In this document: positions 1 through 8,824 of the stretch, one piece after another
Numbering within the stretch: the stretch's first letter is position 1
How the letters are laid out: each line of letters starts with the position of its first letter
Origin: Crocinitomicaceae bacterium
GTDB taxonomy: Bacteria > Bacteroidota > Bacteroidia > Flavobacteriales_D > Crocinitomicaceae
DNA: 64,000 nucleotides
Assembly (NCBI GenBank): GCA_029249445.1
Contig: JAQWHI010000018.1
Coordinates: 186,001-250,000, forward strand
Direction of reading: 5' to 3'
Translations under genes and position numbers: made by a program
The notes under the pieces: generated by a model
Databases searched by the model: none
What the model was told of the DNA's origin: nothing
Seen by the model: the letters and a program-made list of their open reading frames with translations, nothing else

Positions 1-1
1 T

Positions 2-370
2 GACAAGGAGCAGAACTTGAGACAAGATATTTATAGTTTCTCGCGCATCTTTAATGTTGTGCTTCATTTCGAGTTGAGGAATTACGAGTTTTTGGAATAT
101 GTGGTAAAATCAACCAACCGTTATTTAAGAAGACAAAATCGTGAATGTCAAATTGAAAATATTTGTGCAAAACGGATTAAAAAATTAGCGAAGACGGTTG
201 ATTACAATAAGCGTGTCGCTCTTTTGCAACGGATGGATTCAGAGGTTACAGAATTGCTTAAGAACCAAAACGAGTGTGTAGTTTTGGAGTATTTCAATAT
301 CTCTGCTTGGATCAAGAGCAAGCTAAATAAGGTGTCCTATAAGGATCAGATTGTAAGGGAGCATAAATAA
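2..370 (+). CDS. Unknown protein, C-terminal part (cut by window start)
   Basis: The reading frame is open from the first bases of the window, so this is the 3' end of a longer gene; the TTG at 17 is not needed as a start. About 122 residues are visible. They are rich in Arg, Lys, Glu and Leu, look wholly alpha-helical and show no membrane segment, signal or recognisable motif. It ends at 370, followed by a 60-base gap carrying the proS promoter, so it is probably the last gene of its own transcript. I do not recognise the family and give no function. Confidence 0.6.
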   Translation, partial: DKEQNLRQDIYSFSRIFNVVLHFELRNYEFLEYVVKSTNRYLRRQNRECQIENICAKRIKKLAKTVDYNKRVALLQRMDSEVTELLKNQNECVVLEYFNISAWIKSKLNKVSYKDQIVREHK

Positions 371-394
371 GCGCAGATATCACCTATATTTTTC

Positions 395-402
395 TACTTT
401 TG
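395..402 (+). promoter_or_regulatory. Bacteroidota -7 promoter element of proS
   Basis: TACTTTTG matches the Bacteroidota housekeeping -7 consensus TAnnTTTG exactly and lies 28 bases before the proS ATG. No clean TTTG -33 element is seen at the usual spacing. Confidence 0.5.
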
Positions 403-430
403 CTGTCTTAAAAATGCATTCTTTTTAAAT

Positions 431-1909
431 ATGGCGCAAAAATTTACAACGAGAGAAGAAGATTATTCGAAATGGTACAATGAAATCGTTTCAAGAGCTG
501 ATCTTGCTGAACATTCAGATGTGAAGGGTTGTATGGTGATAAAGCCTTACGGTTATGCCATCTGGGAAAAAATGAAAGAAGTGTTGGACGCAAAGTTCAA
601 AGAAACTGGGCATTCAAATGCCTATTTCCCCGTATTTATTCCGAAACGTTTGTTTGAGGCTGAAGAGAAGAATGCTGAAGGCTTTGCAAAGGAATGTGCT
701 GTTGTTACGCACTATCGTCTCAAAGGAGATCCAAATGAAAAAGGGAAGTTAATTGTTGATCCAGAAGCCAAATTGGAAGAAGAGTTGATTGTGCGCCCAA
801 CGAGTGAAGCGATCATATGGAATACCTACAAGAAATGGATACAGTCGTATCGCGATTTGCCAATTTTGATCAATCAATGGGCAAATGTTGTACGATGGGA
901 AATGCGAACTCGAATTTTTCTTAGAACGGCCGAATTTTTATGGCAAGAAGGACATACGGCACATCAATCAAAGGCTGAGGCACTAGAAGAGACAGAACAA
1001 ATGAATACGGTTTATGCAGATTTTGCAGAACAATTCATGGCCATGCCTGTTATTAAAGGGTTGAAGTCAGACAGTGAGCGGTTCGCAGGAGCAGAGGAGA
1101 CGTATTGTATTGAAGCGATGATGCAAGATGGGAAGGCACTTCAAGCGGGTACTTCGCATTTCTTAGGTCAGAATTTCGCCAAGGCATTTGATGTCAAGTT
1201 TACGGACAAGGATGGAAAGAAAGATTACGTTTGGGCAACATCTTGGGGTGTATCGACGCGTCTGATGGGCGCCTTAATTATGACGCATTCAGACGATGCA
1301 GGACTTGTATTGCCTCCAAAGTTAGCACCAATACAAGTGGTTGCAGTGCCGATATACAAGACAAACGAAGATTTATTGGCAATCTCCGAACGTATGAATG
1401 AATTGGCTGAAAAACTCAGAGGAAAAGGCATTTCGTTTAAATTCGATGATGATGACAACCGCCGACCAGGATGGAAGTTTGCTGAATATGAGTCGAAAGG
1501 AGTTCCTGTTCGTTTGGCGTTGGGGCCGAGAGACTTGAGCAATGGCAAGATTGAAGTGGCACGGCGTGATGAGAAAACGAAAGAGGTAGTCGATTTTGAA
1601 GGTGTTGAAGCATATATTGTGAATTTACTCGAAGAGATTCAAAGCAATTTATTGAACAAAGCTTTGGATTTTAGAGAAAAGAACATGCGCACCATTGACT
1701 CCTACGAAGATTTCAAAGAAAGAATTGATTCGGAAGGTGGGTTTTTTCTTGCGCATTGGGACGGTACCGAAGCGACCGAGGAAAAAATTAAAAATGAAAC
1801 CAAAGCGACCATTCGTTGCATACCATTTGATAGGGAAGAAGAGCAAGGGGTTTGCATGGTGACAGGAAAACCATCGGCGGGTCGTGTGGTTTTTGCGAAA
1901 TCTTATTAA
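431..1909 (+). CDS. proS: Prolyl-tRNA synthetase (ProS type 3)
   Basis: Charges tRNA-Pro with proline in the cytoplasm (class II aminoacyl-tRNA synthetase). The 492-residue length, the absence of the editing INS domain of the long bacterial type, and a C-terminal domain ending in Ser-Tyr fit the short archaeal/eukaryote-like ProS type common in Bacteroidota. Class II motif 2 is visible around residues 121-180 (VRPTSEA, then RWE and the [16 protein letters not shown] stretch); the anticodon-binding domain follows from about residue 295. The ATG at 431 is preceded by a good -7 element. The next gene begins 2 bases after the stop, so the two are almost certainly co-transcribed. Identification is secure. 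Confidence 0.97.
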   Translation: MAQKFTTREEDYSKWYNEIVSRADLAEHSDVKGCMVIKPYGYAIWEKMKEVLDAKFKETGHSNAYFPVFIPKRLFEAEEKNAEGFAKECAVVTHYRLKGDPNEKGKLIVDPEAKLEEELIVRPTSEAIIWNTYKKWIQSYRDLPILINQWANVVRWEMRTRIFLRTAEFLWQEGHTAHQSKAEALEETEQMNTVYADFAEQFMAMPVIKGLKSDSERFAGAEETYCIEAMMQDGKALQAGTSHFLGQNFAKAFDVKFTDKDGKKDYVWATSWGVSTRLMGALIMTHSDDAGLVLPPKLAPIQVVAVPIYKTNEDLLAISERMNELAEKLRGKGISFKFDDDDNRRPGWKFAEYESKGVPVRLALGPRDLSNGKIEVARRDEKTKEVVDFEGVEAYIVNLLEEIQSNLLNKALDFREKNMRTIDSYEDFKERIDSEGGFFLAHWDGTEATEEKIKNETKATIRCIPFDREEEQGVCMVTGKPSAGRVVFAKSY

Positions 1910-1910
1910 G

Positions 1911-2597
1911 ATGAAAAAGAGTGACTTGAGATCAGGTATTGTTGACTTATTGGTCAATAAAGCAGCGGTAAAGCAGGATGTGGCTGATTATTCAGAAAAA
2001 GTACTGAATGCATTCAAGGTTGCTGTAAACAATGAATTGACAGCACTCCGCAAGCAAGTAAACGACCAGCGCATTCGACTCAAGTTTGAAGACAAAGGAA
2101 AATATGAATTCATTGTTTACGTTGGAAGTGATGTGCTCGTTTTTCAATTGCATCGCAATATCTTTCGATTGCCAGACAATCATGAATTGTGGGAAACGGA
2201 TTATCTAAAGCAAAATGGCGCGAATGGATACTTTGGGATGATCAATATCTACAATTTTCTCGCGGAATCTTACGAACAAAATCGGCTGAATGATTTGGGA
2301 TACCTAATTGGGCGTGTTTTTATGAATCACGAGCAACGTTGTATGGTTGAAGGTAAAGGAGTTCTTGGAGGAATCGTTGATGCATTACCCGATAGTGAAC
2401 TTACCGATAGTACGATTCAAACCATTATTCAGTGTGCAATGGCATTTGCTATTGAGTTTGATTTGATTACTCCTCCATACGATTTGGTACAGCAAGTTTC
2501 AGTCATGCAGATTATGGAAATCAGTTCTGATTTGCAAATTGCGACGGGCAAGCGTCTCGGGTTTCAATTCTCTGCGGACGACAAGCATGTTTTTTAG
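1911..2597 (+). CDS. Conserved-looking unknown protein co-transcribed with proS
   Basis: A 228-residue soluble protein of unknown function. The frame extends upstream to 1884 inside proS, but the ATG at 1911 (MKKSDL...) directly follows the proS stop and is the natural start. No signal peptide, membrane helix or catalytic motif is evident. The first 60 residues look helical; a beta-rich middle (residues 60-90) leads into a helical second half. Tight coupling to proS suggests shared expression, not necessarily shared function. I do not recognise a named domain. Confidence 0.8.
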   Translation: MKKSDLRSGIVDLLVNKAAVKQDVADYSEKVLNAFKVAVNNELTALRKQVNDQRIRLKFEDKGKYEFIVYVGSDVLVFQLHRNIFRLPDNHELWETDYLKQNGANGYFGMINIYNFLAESYEQNRLNDLGYLIGRVFMNHEQRCMVEGKGVLGGIVDALPDSELTDSTIQTIIQCAMAFAIEFDLITPPYDLVQQVSVMQIMEISSDLQIATGKRLGFQFSADDKHVF

Positions 2598-2615
2598 AAA
2601 AAATCCTCGGTATCG

Positions 2616-2646
2616 TTTGTCATTAAAGAATTTCACTTTATATTTG
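2616..2646 (+). promoter_or_regulatory. Promoter of the tandem tRNA-Glu genes
   Basis: A TTTG at 2616-2619, exactly 19 bases, then TATATTTG at 2639-2646: a textbook Bacteroidota -33/-7 pair about 80 bases upstream of the first tRNA. Confidence 0.65.
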
Positions 2647-2728
2647 CACTCGCTTTCGCGAAAAATGATGCCTTGTATTGTGGTGTCAGCAAAGCAAAGC
2701 GCCCAAATAGGGAATTGAAATAATGTTT

Positions 2729-2800
2729 GGCCCATTCGTCTAGTGGTTAGGACGCCAGGTTTTCATCCTGGAAACAGGAGTTCGATTCTCCTATGGGCTG
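2729..2800 (+). tRNA. tRNA-Glu (UUC), first copy
   Basis: The cloverleaf can be folded by eye. The acceptor stem GGCCCAT pairs with ATGGGCT (first pair G-U). The anticodon stem CCAGG/CCTGG encloses loop TTTTCAT, giving anticodon UUC, and the T arm GGAG/CTCC encloses TTCGATT. The 72-base gene is followed directly by CCA at 2801-2803, so the 3' end appears encoded. An identical copy lies 89 bases downstream. Confidence 0.96.
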
Positions 2801-2817
2801 CCAAATTTGTATAATTT

Positions 2818-2889
2818 GGCCCATTCGTCTAGTGGTTAGGACGCCAGGTTTTCATCCTGGAAACAGGAGTTCGATTCTCCTATGGGCTG
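2818..2889 (+). tRNA. tRNA-Glu (UUC), second copy
   Basis: Identical over its 72 bases to the copy at 2729, with anticodon UUC. Unlike the first copy it is followed by CAG rather than CCA, so its CCA end must be added by tRNA nucleotidyltransferase. It probably shares a transcript with the first copy, since only 17 bases separate them, and rpsT begins 33 bases further on. Confidence 0.96.
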
Positions 2890-2922
2890 CAGTATTAAAA
2901 ATTTAAAAAAAAAAAGAAAAAG

Positions 2923-3174
2923 ATGGCGAATCATAAGTCAGCATTAAAAAGAATCAGATCAAACGAAGCGAAAAGGCTTCGTAACAAATACCAGCACAAA
3001 ACAACGCGTAATGCGATTCGTACGCTTCGAGGGTTGACGTCAAAGAAGGAAGCTGAGAAATTACTTCCATCTGTTGCTGGGATGATTGACAAATTAGCAA
3101 AGACGAATGTTATTCACAAGAACAAGGCTGCGAATTTAAAATCGGGTCTTCAGCTGAAGATCAATCAACTTTAG
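2923..3174 (+). CDS. rpsT: 30S ribosomal protein S20
   Basis: Primary 16S rRNA-binding protein of the small subunit. The 83-residue, highly basic sequence has the family hallmarks: start [12 protein letters not shown], the NEAKRLRN run, and a C-terminal region with [10 protein letters not shown]. Length is normal. It follows the tRNA-Glu pair by 33 bases with an A-rich leader and no separate promoter that I can see, so it may be read from the tRNA promoter. A strong terminator follows. Confidence 0.97.
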   Translation: MANHKSALKRIRSNEAKRLRNKYQHKTTRNAIRTLRGLTSKKEAEKLLPSVAGMIDKLAKTNVIHKNKAANLKSGLQLKINQL

Positions 3175-3198
3175 GCTTATCACAACAATTTTTACAAA

Positions 3199-3232
3199 GG
3201 GGCACCTGATTTTCCAGGTTGCCCCTTTTTTT
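3199..3232 (+). terminator. Rho-independent terminator after rpsT
   Basis: GGGGCA pairs with TGCCCC and CCTG with CAGG around a short loop with one bulged T, followed by seven T. Confidence 0.85.
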
Positions 3233-3260
3233 ATACTTTAGTTTTTCTTCAGATAAGAAT

Positions 3261-5006
3261 ATGAAAGAGTTTGTTACCAGTGTTTTGCTGTTCTTCAGTT
3301 GTTCTGTGTTTGGACAGTTGAACTTTGATCCCGATACTGTTTTTTACGAGCATAGAATGGGGGGAGCGATTGATACTTTTGATATTTCAAACGCTGATTT
3401 ACCAACAACTTTTGATGGTGGTCGTTCAATTTTGAGTCAAACCGGTATGTCAACTGCTTCTTTATTCGCAGACATTACCTCACGAAAGATGCAGCGTTTT
3501 GCGACCTACACTCCTTTGAAATTCTCTGCATTACCGCATCTAGGTTTTGCTTATTCTTTTGGAGGACAGGGGTCTCAATATGTCCGTATGGATTACAGCC
3601 AAGCATTTTCAGAGCGTCTACTTTTTAATTTAAAATACGATCGAAATAGAGCGACTGGTTATCTTCAGAATTCGAATTTTATGGAGAACGATATTCGTGC
3701 GCAGCTCCAAAAAATTGGACAACGTTATAGTTTTCAGCTACAAGGAAGCTTTCAATCAATGGATGCAAGTCACTCAGGAGGTATTACCACTGATTCAGCT
3801 TCTCTGACTCAGCTGCAATCTTTCGGGTTGGAATTTGTTACCACCAATAAAGCGGATGCCAATAGCCTGACCAAGTTGGGGAATTTACAGCTAAGAAACT
3901 ATATAAATTTTAGCGCGGATACACTGCGCCATTTTGGCTTGGTATCAAATCATGCTTATTTTGTAACAAACCGAGAATACCTGGAGTCAGACTTTGATTT
4001 GGGTTCAATTTATGATACGACTTATTATGACACTTCAAGTACTAGAGACCAATTCAATTGGGCACAAGTTCAAAATTCAGCGGGTGTATATTTTTCGAAC
4101 CGGAAAAATCATTTCTATTTAGATGGACAAGTGCGTCATGAATATTGGGGCTTCCAGAATTTAGGTCGAACGTATGATACCAATGAGGTGAATTTGCTTA
4201 CAACTGCTCGATTTCGCTTTAAGTCATTTGATGTCGTAAATCAGGCGACATATAATCTATTGGGTGGTTTCAATCAGTGGAGTGAAAGGACGGATCTGAA
4301 TTTTAAGAAGAATGATCTTAAAGCGAAGGTGTCTTTACTTCTAAAGAATTCTGCTCCTGACCCTTTTCAAAGGAGATACAGTTCGAACAATTTTCAGTAC
4401 AGCTTGCCAAACATTAAGAAACAGCTGTTTTTACGTATTGCCGGTGACGTTAATTGGAAGTTAAAAGATTCGGTTCTGGATGTTGGCTTGAAAGCAGATT
4501 TTTCATCCATTACTTCGACGTATCTATTTGATGGTGTCTCCTGGTTTCAAAGCGATAAAGATTTTGTGTTTTCCAGTATAACGGCGAAAGCCAACATAAA
4601 ATTGGGAAGGCTTCATTTTTACCCAACTGTGATTTATTCGTTTGATAATGAGGGATATTTGCCTGTTTTTCAGTCATACTCACGTCTTTTTCTGAAGGGG
4701 AGGTTGTTTAAAGCAAAACGACTCCAAGCCTTAATTGGTGTTGATGTATCATATATTTCCTCATTTAATACACGGGTATATATTCCTGCCTTAGATGTAA
4801 TGGACTTTTCTTCTGCGGGAAATGAGACTGAAGGAATATTTAATTTGCATGCGTTTGCTTCTTTTGGAATCCAAGAGTTCAGGTTTTTTGTTCGATATGA
4901 GAATATTGGCTATTTCTGGAATTCTACTATTTTGGAGGAGCAACGTGGGTATCCAATTGCAGGAACACGAGTGAGAATAGGTGTTTCGTGGGATTTCATT
5001 AATTGA
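3261..5006 (+). CDS. Outer-membrane porin-like protein (Porin_10-type)
   Basis: A 581-residue exported protein with a cleavable signal (MKEFVTSVLLFFSCSVFGQ) followed by alternating short beta strands typical of a large outer-membrane barrel, ending in an aromatic/hydrophobic strand (RIGVSWDFIN). The composition and the early FDGGRS/Q-rich region resemble the Bacteroidota 'putative porin' family. The frame extends back to 3219, but that would lie inside the rpsT terminator, so the ATG at 3261, right before the signal peptide, is chosen. It probably acts as a diffusion channel or envelope protein; the substrate is unknown. It is monocistronic, with a hairpin after the stop. Confidence 0.75.
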   Translation: MKEFVTSVLLFFSCSVFGQLNFDPDTVFYEHRMGGAIDTFDISNADLPTTFDGGRSILSQTGMSTASLFADITSRKMQRFATYTPLKFSALPHLGFAYSFGGQGSQYVRMDYSQAFSERLLFNLKYDRNRATGYLQNSNFMENDIRAQLQKIGQRYSFQLQGSFQSMDASHSGGITTDSASLTQLQSFGLEFVTTNKADANSLTKLGNLQLRNYINFSADTLRHFGLVSNHAYFVTNREYLESDFDLGSIYDTTYYDTSSTRDQFNWAQVQNSAGVYFSNRKNHFYLDGQVRHEYWGFQNLGRTYDTNEVNLLTTARFRFKSFDVVNQATYNLLGGFNQWSERTDLNFKKNDLKAKVSLLLKNSAPDPFQRRYSSNNFQYSLPNIKKQLFLRIAGDVNWKLKDSVLDVGLKADFSSITSTYLFDGVSWFQSDKDFVFSSITAKANIKLGRLHFYPTVIYSFDNEGYLPVFQSYSRLFLKGRLFKAKRLQALIGVDVSYISSFNTRVYIPALDVMDFSSAGNETEGIFNLHAFASFGIQEFRFFVRYENIGYFWNSTILEEQRGYPIAGTRVRIGVSWDFIN

Positions 5007-5027
5007 AAATAACCTTATAAAACAAGG

Positions 5028-5057
5028 GAGGGCGATCAAGTAAACTTGATCGCCCTC
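5028..5057 (+). repeat. Perfect 13-bp inverted repeat with 4-base loop
   Basis: GAGGGCGATCAAG, loop TAAA, then CTTGATCGCCCTC: a long GC-rich perfect stem 21 bases after the porin-like gene. No T-run follows directly, so it is an atypical terminator; it may be an RNA-stabilising 3' hairpin or a protein-binding palindrome. Confidence 0.7.
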
Positions 5058-5328
5058 ATACCTAACCTACCTTTTACAACTAAACCTGAAACAAATTTAG
5101 GGAAACAAAATCATTCAACTGTCATTTTTTTTATTTTTTTAAGAATTTTGAATATATATGGCTATTTATTGATTATTTACCCCTTTTCAATAATCATTTG
5201 AGAATTTCAATTTCTTGGAAATGTGGTATTTCGAAATCAATTTTGGATGCTTTTGAAAATCAATTTATTTGACCTTTTATCAACAATTGATTGTTTTTAA
5301 ATCAAAACCTGAAGCAGTCGCTTTTTTT
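5058..5328. other. AT-rich gap with no gene seen
   Basis: About 270 bases of very AT-rich sequence before fabG. I see no open frame of coding character on either strand, no tRNA-like fold and no repeats. It probably holds the upstream region of the fabG promoter. Confidence 0.5.
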
Positions 5329-5336
5329 TAACTTTG
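5329..5336 (+). promoter_or_regulatory. -7 promoter element of fabG
   Basis: TAACTTTG, an exact TAnnTTTG match, 16 bases before the fabG ATG. No convincing -33 element is seen. Confidence 0.5.
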
Positions 5337-5352
5337 TAAAAATTATTGAATA

Positions 5353-6099
5353 ATGAAATTATTAGAAAATAAAGTCGTTTTGATAACAGGTGCATCGCGC
5401 GGAATTGGTAAGTCAATTGCTGAAGAGTGTGTGAAACATGGAGCGAAAGTTGCATTTACTTATTTGTCATCTGTTGAACGTGCTACTGCATTGGAAGAAG
5501 AATTGTCTGCAGGTGGAGGAACAGTGAAAGGATTTAAGTCTGATGCATCGAAGTTTGACGATGCACAAGAGTTGGTTGATCAGGTTGTAGACTCTTTTGG
5601 AACAATTGATGTTCTGATCAACAATGCAGGAATTACCCGTGATACTTTATTAATGCGTATGACTGAGGAGCAATGGGATGAAGTGATGAACACCAACCTA
5701 AAGTCTGCATTCAATTTAACGAAAGCTGTTCAGCGACCGATGTTGAAGGCAAGAAAAGGTTCCATTATTAATATGTCATCTGTTGTTGGGGTCAGTGGTA
5801 ATGCTGGTCAGGCAAATTATGCAGCATCTAAAGCTGGATTGATAGGATTCACAAAATCAGTTGCTCAAGAGTTGGGCTCAAGAAGTATTCGCTGCAATGC
5901 AATCGCTCCCGGATTTATTGAAACTGAGATGACGGCCAAATTGGATGAGAAAGTTGTAAATGAATGGAGAAGTTCAATTCCTCTAAAACGTGGAGGTAGT
6001 GTAGAAGATGTGGCAAATCTCACGGTATTCCTAGGGTCTGATATGTCCACATACATTACGGGACAAACAATAAATATTTGTGGTGGAATGCTAATGTAA
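5353..6099 (+). CDS. fabG: 3-oxoacyl-[acyl-carrier-protein] reductase
   Basis: NADPH-dependent reduction of 3-oxoacyl-ACP in fatty-acid elongation. It is a 248-residue classical short-chain dehydrogenase: cofactor motif GASRGIG at about residues 14-20, NNAG near 90, catalytic Ser in the MSSVVG region, YAASK (Tyr/Lys) around 156-160, and the family-typical tail GQTINICGGMLM. Length and tail match FabG rather than a generic SDR. It has its own promoter and a terminator follows, so it seems monocistronic, unlike the fab clusters of many bacteria. Confidence 0.93.
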   Translation: MKLLENKVVLITGASRGIGKSIAEECVKHGAKVAFTYLSSVERATALEEELSAGGGTVKGFKSDASKFDDAQELVDQVVDSFGTIDVLINNAGITRDTLLMRMTEEQWDEVMNTNLKSAFNLTKAVQRPMLKARKGSIINMSSVVGVSGNAGQANYAASKAGLIGFTKSVAQELGSRSIRCNAIAPGFIETEMTAKLDEKVVNEWRSSIPLKRGGSVEDVANLTVFLGSDMSTYITGQTINICGGMLM

Positions 6100-6120
6100 A
6101 CCTTCCCTCAAAACAATTTT

Positions 6121-6161
6121 AAATCTCCTTTTGCACTTCATAACGCTGGGAGATTTTTTTT
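6121..6161 (+). terminator. Terminator after fabG
   Basis: AAATCTCC pairs with GGAGATTT across a 20-base loop; the stem end runs into a long T tract. Confidence 0.65.
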
Positions 6162-6223
6162 GTGACCAGTTTTTGTTTATAATACACAATGCATTCAAAA
6201 TAACTGAACTAACTTAGAATTGT

Positions 6224-6231
6224 TAATTTTG
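6224..6231 (+). promoter_or_regulatory. -7 promoter element of hemB
   Basis: TAATTTTG, an exact TAnnTTTG match, 18 bases before the ATG at 6250. Confidence 0.5.
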
Positions 6232-6249
6232 TGTAGATTGAAATACGAC

Positions 6250-7218
6250 ATGAATATTAGACTTCGAAGAAATCGCAAAAACCATGCAATAAGAAGTATG
6301 GTTGAGGAGACGCAATTGAGCACGCAAAATTTAATTTACCCCTTGTTTGTTGAAGATGGTAAATCGATCAAAACAGAAATTTTGTCGCTTCCGAACAATT
6401 TTCGGTGGTCACTCGATAACTTGATTGTTGAAGTTGAACAATGTTTGAGGTTGGGTATTGATAAATATGTCTTATTTCCAGTGGTAGAAGAATCAAAGAA
6501 AGACAAGCTGGCTTCATACAGTTATGCCGATGACAATTTTTACCTTGGAGTAATTCGCAAATTGAAAGAGACTTTTCCAGAAATTGTTTTGATGAGTGAT
6601 GTTGCGATGGATCCTTATTCCTCTGATGGGCATGATGGATTTGTTGAAAACGGTATTGTTTTGAATGATGAGACATTACCTATTCTCTCTAGAATGTCTA
6701 TTGCGCAGGCGCAAGCTGGAATAGATATAATCGGCCCGAGTGATATGATGGACGGGAGGATTGGTTACATTCGTTCCGCTCTGGATGCTCAAGGCTATGA
6801 CCAGACCAGCATTATGTCGTATACTGCTAAATATGCAAGTGCGTTTTATGGTCCGTTCAGAGATGCCTTGGATTCAGCACCTCGAGGTGGAGATAAAAAA
6901 ACGTATCAAATGAATCCAGCAAACAAGAGGGAGGCAACTCTTGAGGCGCAACTTGATATCGAGGAAGGAGCAGACATAATAATGGTAAAACCTGCGACTT
7001 GTTATCTTGACATTATACATCTACTTAAAGAGCAATTTGACACCCCAATCACAGCATACAATGTGAGTGGAGAGTATTCGATGGTGCATGCTGCAGCAAA
7101 AAATGGATGGCTTGATTACAATGATGCAATGGTTGAGATGTTGTTGAGTATACGCAGAGCTGGTGCTGACGGCATTCTTACCTATTTTGCCAAAGACTAT
7201 GCTAATTTGATAAAGTGA
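6250..7218 (+). CDS. hemB: Porphobilinogen synthase (delta-aminolevulinic acid dehydratase)
   Basis: Condenses two 5-aminolevulinate molecules to porphobilinogen in haem synthesis. 322 residues, start MNIRLRRNRKNHAIR, then the RNLIYPLFVEDG-like strand. The active-site lysines lie in SYTAKYASAFYGPFRDA and in IIMVKPATCYLDII. The metal site looks like the Mg-type rather than the Zn/Cys-type, since the usual Cys triad is replaced by a DVAMDPYSSDGHDG segment. The ATG at 6250 lies just after a -7 element; the upstream TTG at 6220 would overlap that promoter and is rejected. Confidence 0.96.
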   Translation: MNIRLRRNRKNHAIRSMVEETQLSTQNLIYPLFVEDGKSIKTEILSLPNNFRWSLDNLIVEVEQCLRLGIDKYVLFPVVEESKKDKLASYSYADDNFYLGVIRKLKETFPEIVLMSDVAMDPYSSDGHDGFVENGIVLNDETLPILSRMSIAQAQAGIDIIGPSDMMDGRIGYIRSALDAQGYDQTSIMSYTAKYASAFYGPFRDALDSAPRGGDKKTYQMNPANKREATLEAQLDIEEGADIIMVKPATCYLDIIHLLKEQFDTPITAYNVSGEYSMVHAAAKNGWLDYNDAMVEMLLSIRRAGADGILTYFAKDYANLIK

Positions 7219-7221
7219 TTT

Positions 7222-7241
7222 ATTCCTTAAAAAAAAGGAAT
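7222..7241 (+). terminator. Weak hairpin after hemB
   Basis: ATTCCTT pairs with AAGGAAT around an A-rich loop, followed by TGGTTTTAT. A possible inefficient terminator. Confidence 0.3.
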
Positions 7242-7269
7242 TGGTTTTATATTATTATTTTGCAACCAA

Positions 7270-8223
7270 ATGGAAGATTTTTATCCGCAAAAACCAGATT
7301 TGATTGAGCACAAACCAAAAAGTAGTTTGTCGCTGACCGTTTTCTCGATGGTTTTGTTCGTATTGGTTTACCTTTTATTTTTCGGGTCGGAGGAATTTGA
7401 TTTTATCATTTACTTACTTGTTGTACTTATGATTCATGAATTGGGTCATTTTTTAGCTATGAAGGTATTTCATTATGAAAATGTCCGTATGCTCTTCATT
7501 CCTTTGATGGGTGCGTTTGTTCAAGGGAAAAAGCGGAATTATTCGAAGAAACAGAGTCTTTTGGTAATTGTTGCAGGTCCGTTTCCAGGAATTGTTATTG
7601 GCTCTCTATTGATGTGGTACAGTTGCAATCATCACATCCCTTGGATGTTGCAGTTAAGTGCGCTTTTCCTTTTGCTAAATCTGATCAATCTTTTACCAAT
7701 AGATCCTCTTGATGGGGGACAGCTTTTGAAAATATTTTTCCGGAAACACAGTGAGTTGTTGCTTATGATTTTTGCTTTTATTTCGTCAATTTCTGTCATT
7801 ATTTCGGGCTTCTTTATTGAGCATATGGGGTATTTGGTAATTTTGTTTGGCTTTTTTATGGGATTCCGTGTTCGTGCGCTTCAAAAGCAATACCAAATGC
7901 ACAAAGAACTCCGAGAAAGTAATATTGATTATTCAACTACCTATACGAAGTTGAGTAACAAAGAATATTCTAAGATCAAAGAGGTTGTAATTTCTCATAC
8001 ACCACAATTGCAGAAATACATTGATCATATCTCTGAAGAACAGTCTGATCCTTTGCTTGCTGGACAAGTGAATAATGTTCTCGTTGCTCCTTTGAATGAT
8101 GATGCATCAGTTTTGTTTAAGATGAGTATTCTCTTTTTGTGGGTGATCTCCTTTGCAATTCCAATAGTACTTTTTTCATTTTTGGATACAGATTGGATTT
8201 ATCCTGTATTTGATTGGATATGA
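7270..8223 (+). CDS. Site-2-protease-like (M50) membrane metallopeptidase
   Basis: A 317-residue integral membrane protein that should cleave substrates within the membrane. The zinc motif HELGH is at about residues 56-60, inside a hydrophobic helix after two N-terminal segments. The second metal-ligand motif LPIDPLDGGQ (the NPxDGG equivalent) is near 145. A last hydrophobic segment lies near the C-terminus. There is no PDZ domain, so it is the compact S2P type. The stop overlaps the start of the Smr-domain gene (ATGA), showing translational coupling. The substrate is unknown. Confidence 0.85.
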   Translation: MEDFYPQKPDLIEHKPKSSLSLTVFSMVLFVLVYLLFFGSEEFDFIIYLLVVLMIHELGHFLAMKVFHYENVRMLFIPLMGAFVQGKKRNYSKKQSLLVIVAGPFPGIVIGSLLMWYSCNHHIPWMLQLSALFLLLNLINLLPIDPLDGGQLLKIFFRKHSELLLMIFAFISSISVIISGFFIEHMGYLVILFGFFMGFRVRALQKQYQMHKELRESNIDYSTTYTKLSNKEYSKIKEVVISHTPQLQKYIDHISEEQSDPLLAGQVNNVLVAPLNDDASVLFKMSILFLWVISFAIPIVLFSFLDTDWIYPVFDWI

Positions 8224-8771
8224 AATTTAGCATCGGTCAAAAAGTAGTTTTTCTTCATGAAATTGGAGGGGGAGTTGTACGAAAAACCACCCAAAACGGA
8301 CATTATATTATTGAGGATGCTGATGGTTTTGATCGTGAGTTTCTGCCTTCGGAACTGGCTTCAGTATACAGTGAGGAATACAATATAGATACCTCAAAAA
8401 TAAGTGGTCTCAATGAAGACGAGTCGTTTTCAATGGCAAAGCATATTGTAAGTAAAGGAATTCTTACGGGTTCAAGAAAACCAATCGAGGTTTGGGAGCT
8501 GGACCTGCATATTGAGGAATTGACAACATCTCATGTCGGTTGGTCAAATGCTGAAATCCTTCGAAAGCAGCTTCGTGAATTGGCAACTTTTTACAAGAAG
8601 GCAAGGGCACATCGTATTCGAAAGATCGTTATTATTCATGGCGTTGGAATGGGAGTACTTCGTGATGAAGTTCGGATGTTTCTAGATAAAAAAGAAAATA
8701 TCGATGTGTATGATGCTGATTTTAGAGAGTATGGCAAGGGAGCCACAGCAGTAGAACTTTTTTACAATTGA
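8220..8771 (+). CDS. Smr-domain protein
   Basis: 183 residues. The N-terminal 60 residues are a small beta-rich module (MKFSIGQKVVFLHEIGGG); the C-terminal half is an Smr domain with the DLH motif (LDLHIEEL) and the HGxGxGxLR motif (HGVGMGVLRDEV). Smr domains bind or nick nucleic acids, and RNA cleavage of stalled mRNAs is known for some members. The ATG at 8220 overlaps the preceding stop, which decides the start over the TTG at 8214. It is not a MutS2: there is no ATPase portion. Confidence 0.85.
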   Translation: MKFSIGQKVVFLHEIGGGVVRKTTQNGHYIIEDADGFDREFLPSELASVYSEEYNIDTSKISGLNEDESFSMAKHIVSKGILTGSRKPIEVWELDLHIEELTTSHVGWSNAEILRKQLRELATFYKKARAHRIRKIVIIHGVGMGVLRDEVRMFLDKKENIDVYDADFREYGKGATAVELFYN

Positions 8772-8824
8772 TTTTAAGTTCCTAAGGAATGCGTTTTAGC
8801 TTGTAGTATTGACCAATCGGAGTG

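Noticed and set aside
1225-1548. Long frame on the strand opposite proS
   Set aside because: It lies wholly within the clear proS gene, with no family signal; a shadow frame.
2729-2889. tRNA-Glu pair as an integration (att) site
   Set aside because: Both copies are intact, no integrase or phage gene is near, and rpsT follows directly.
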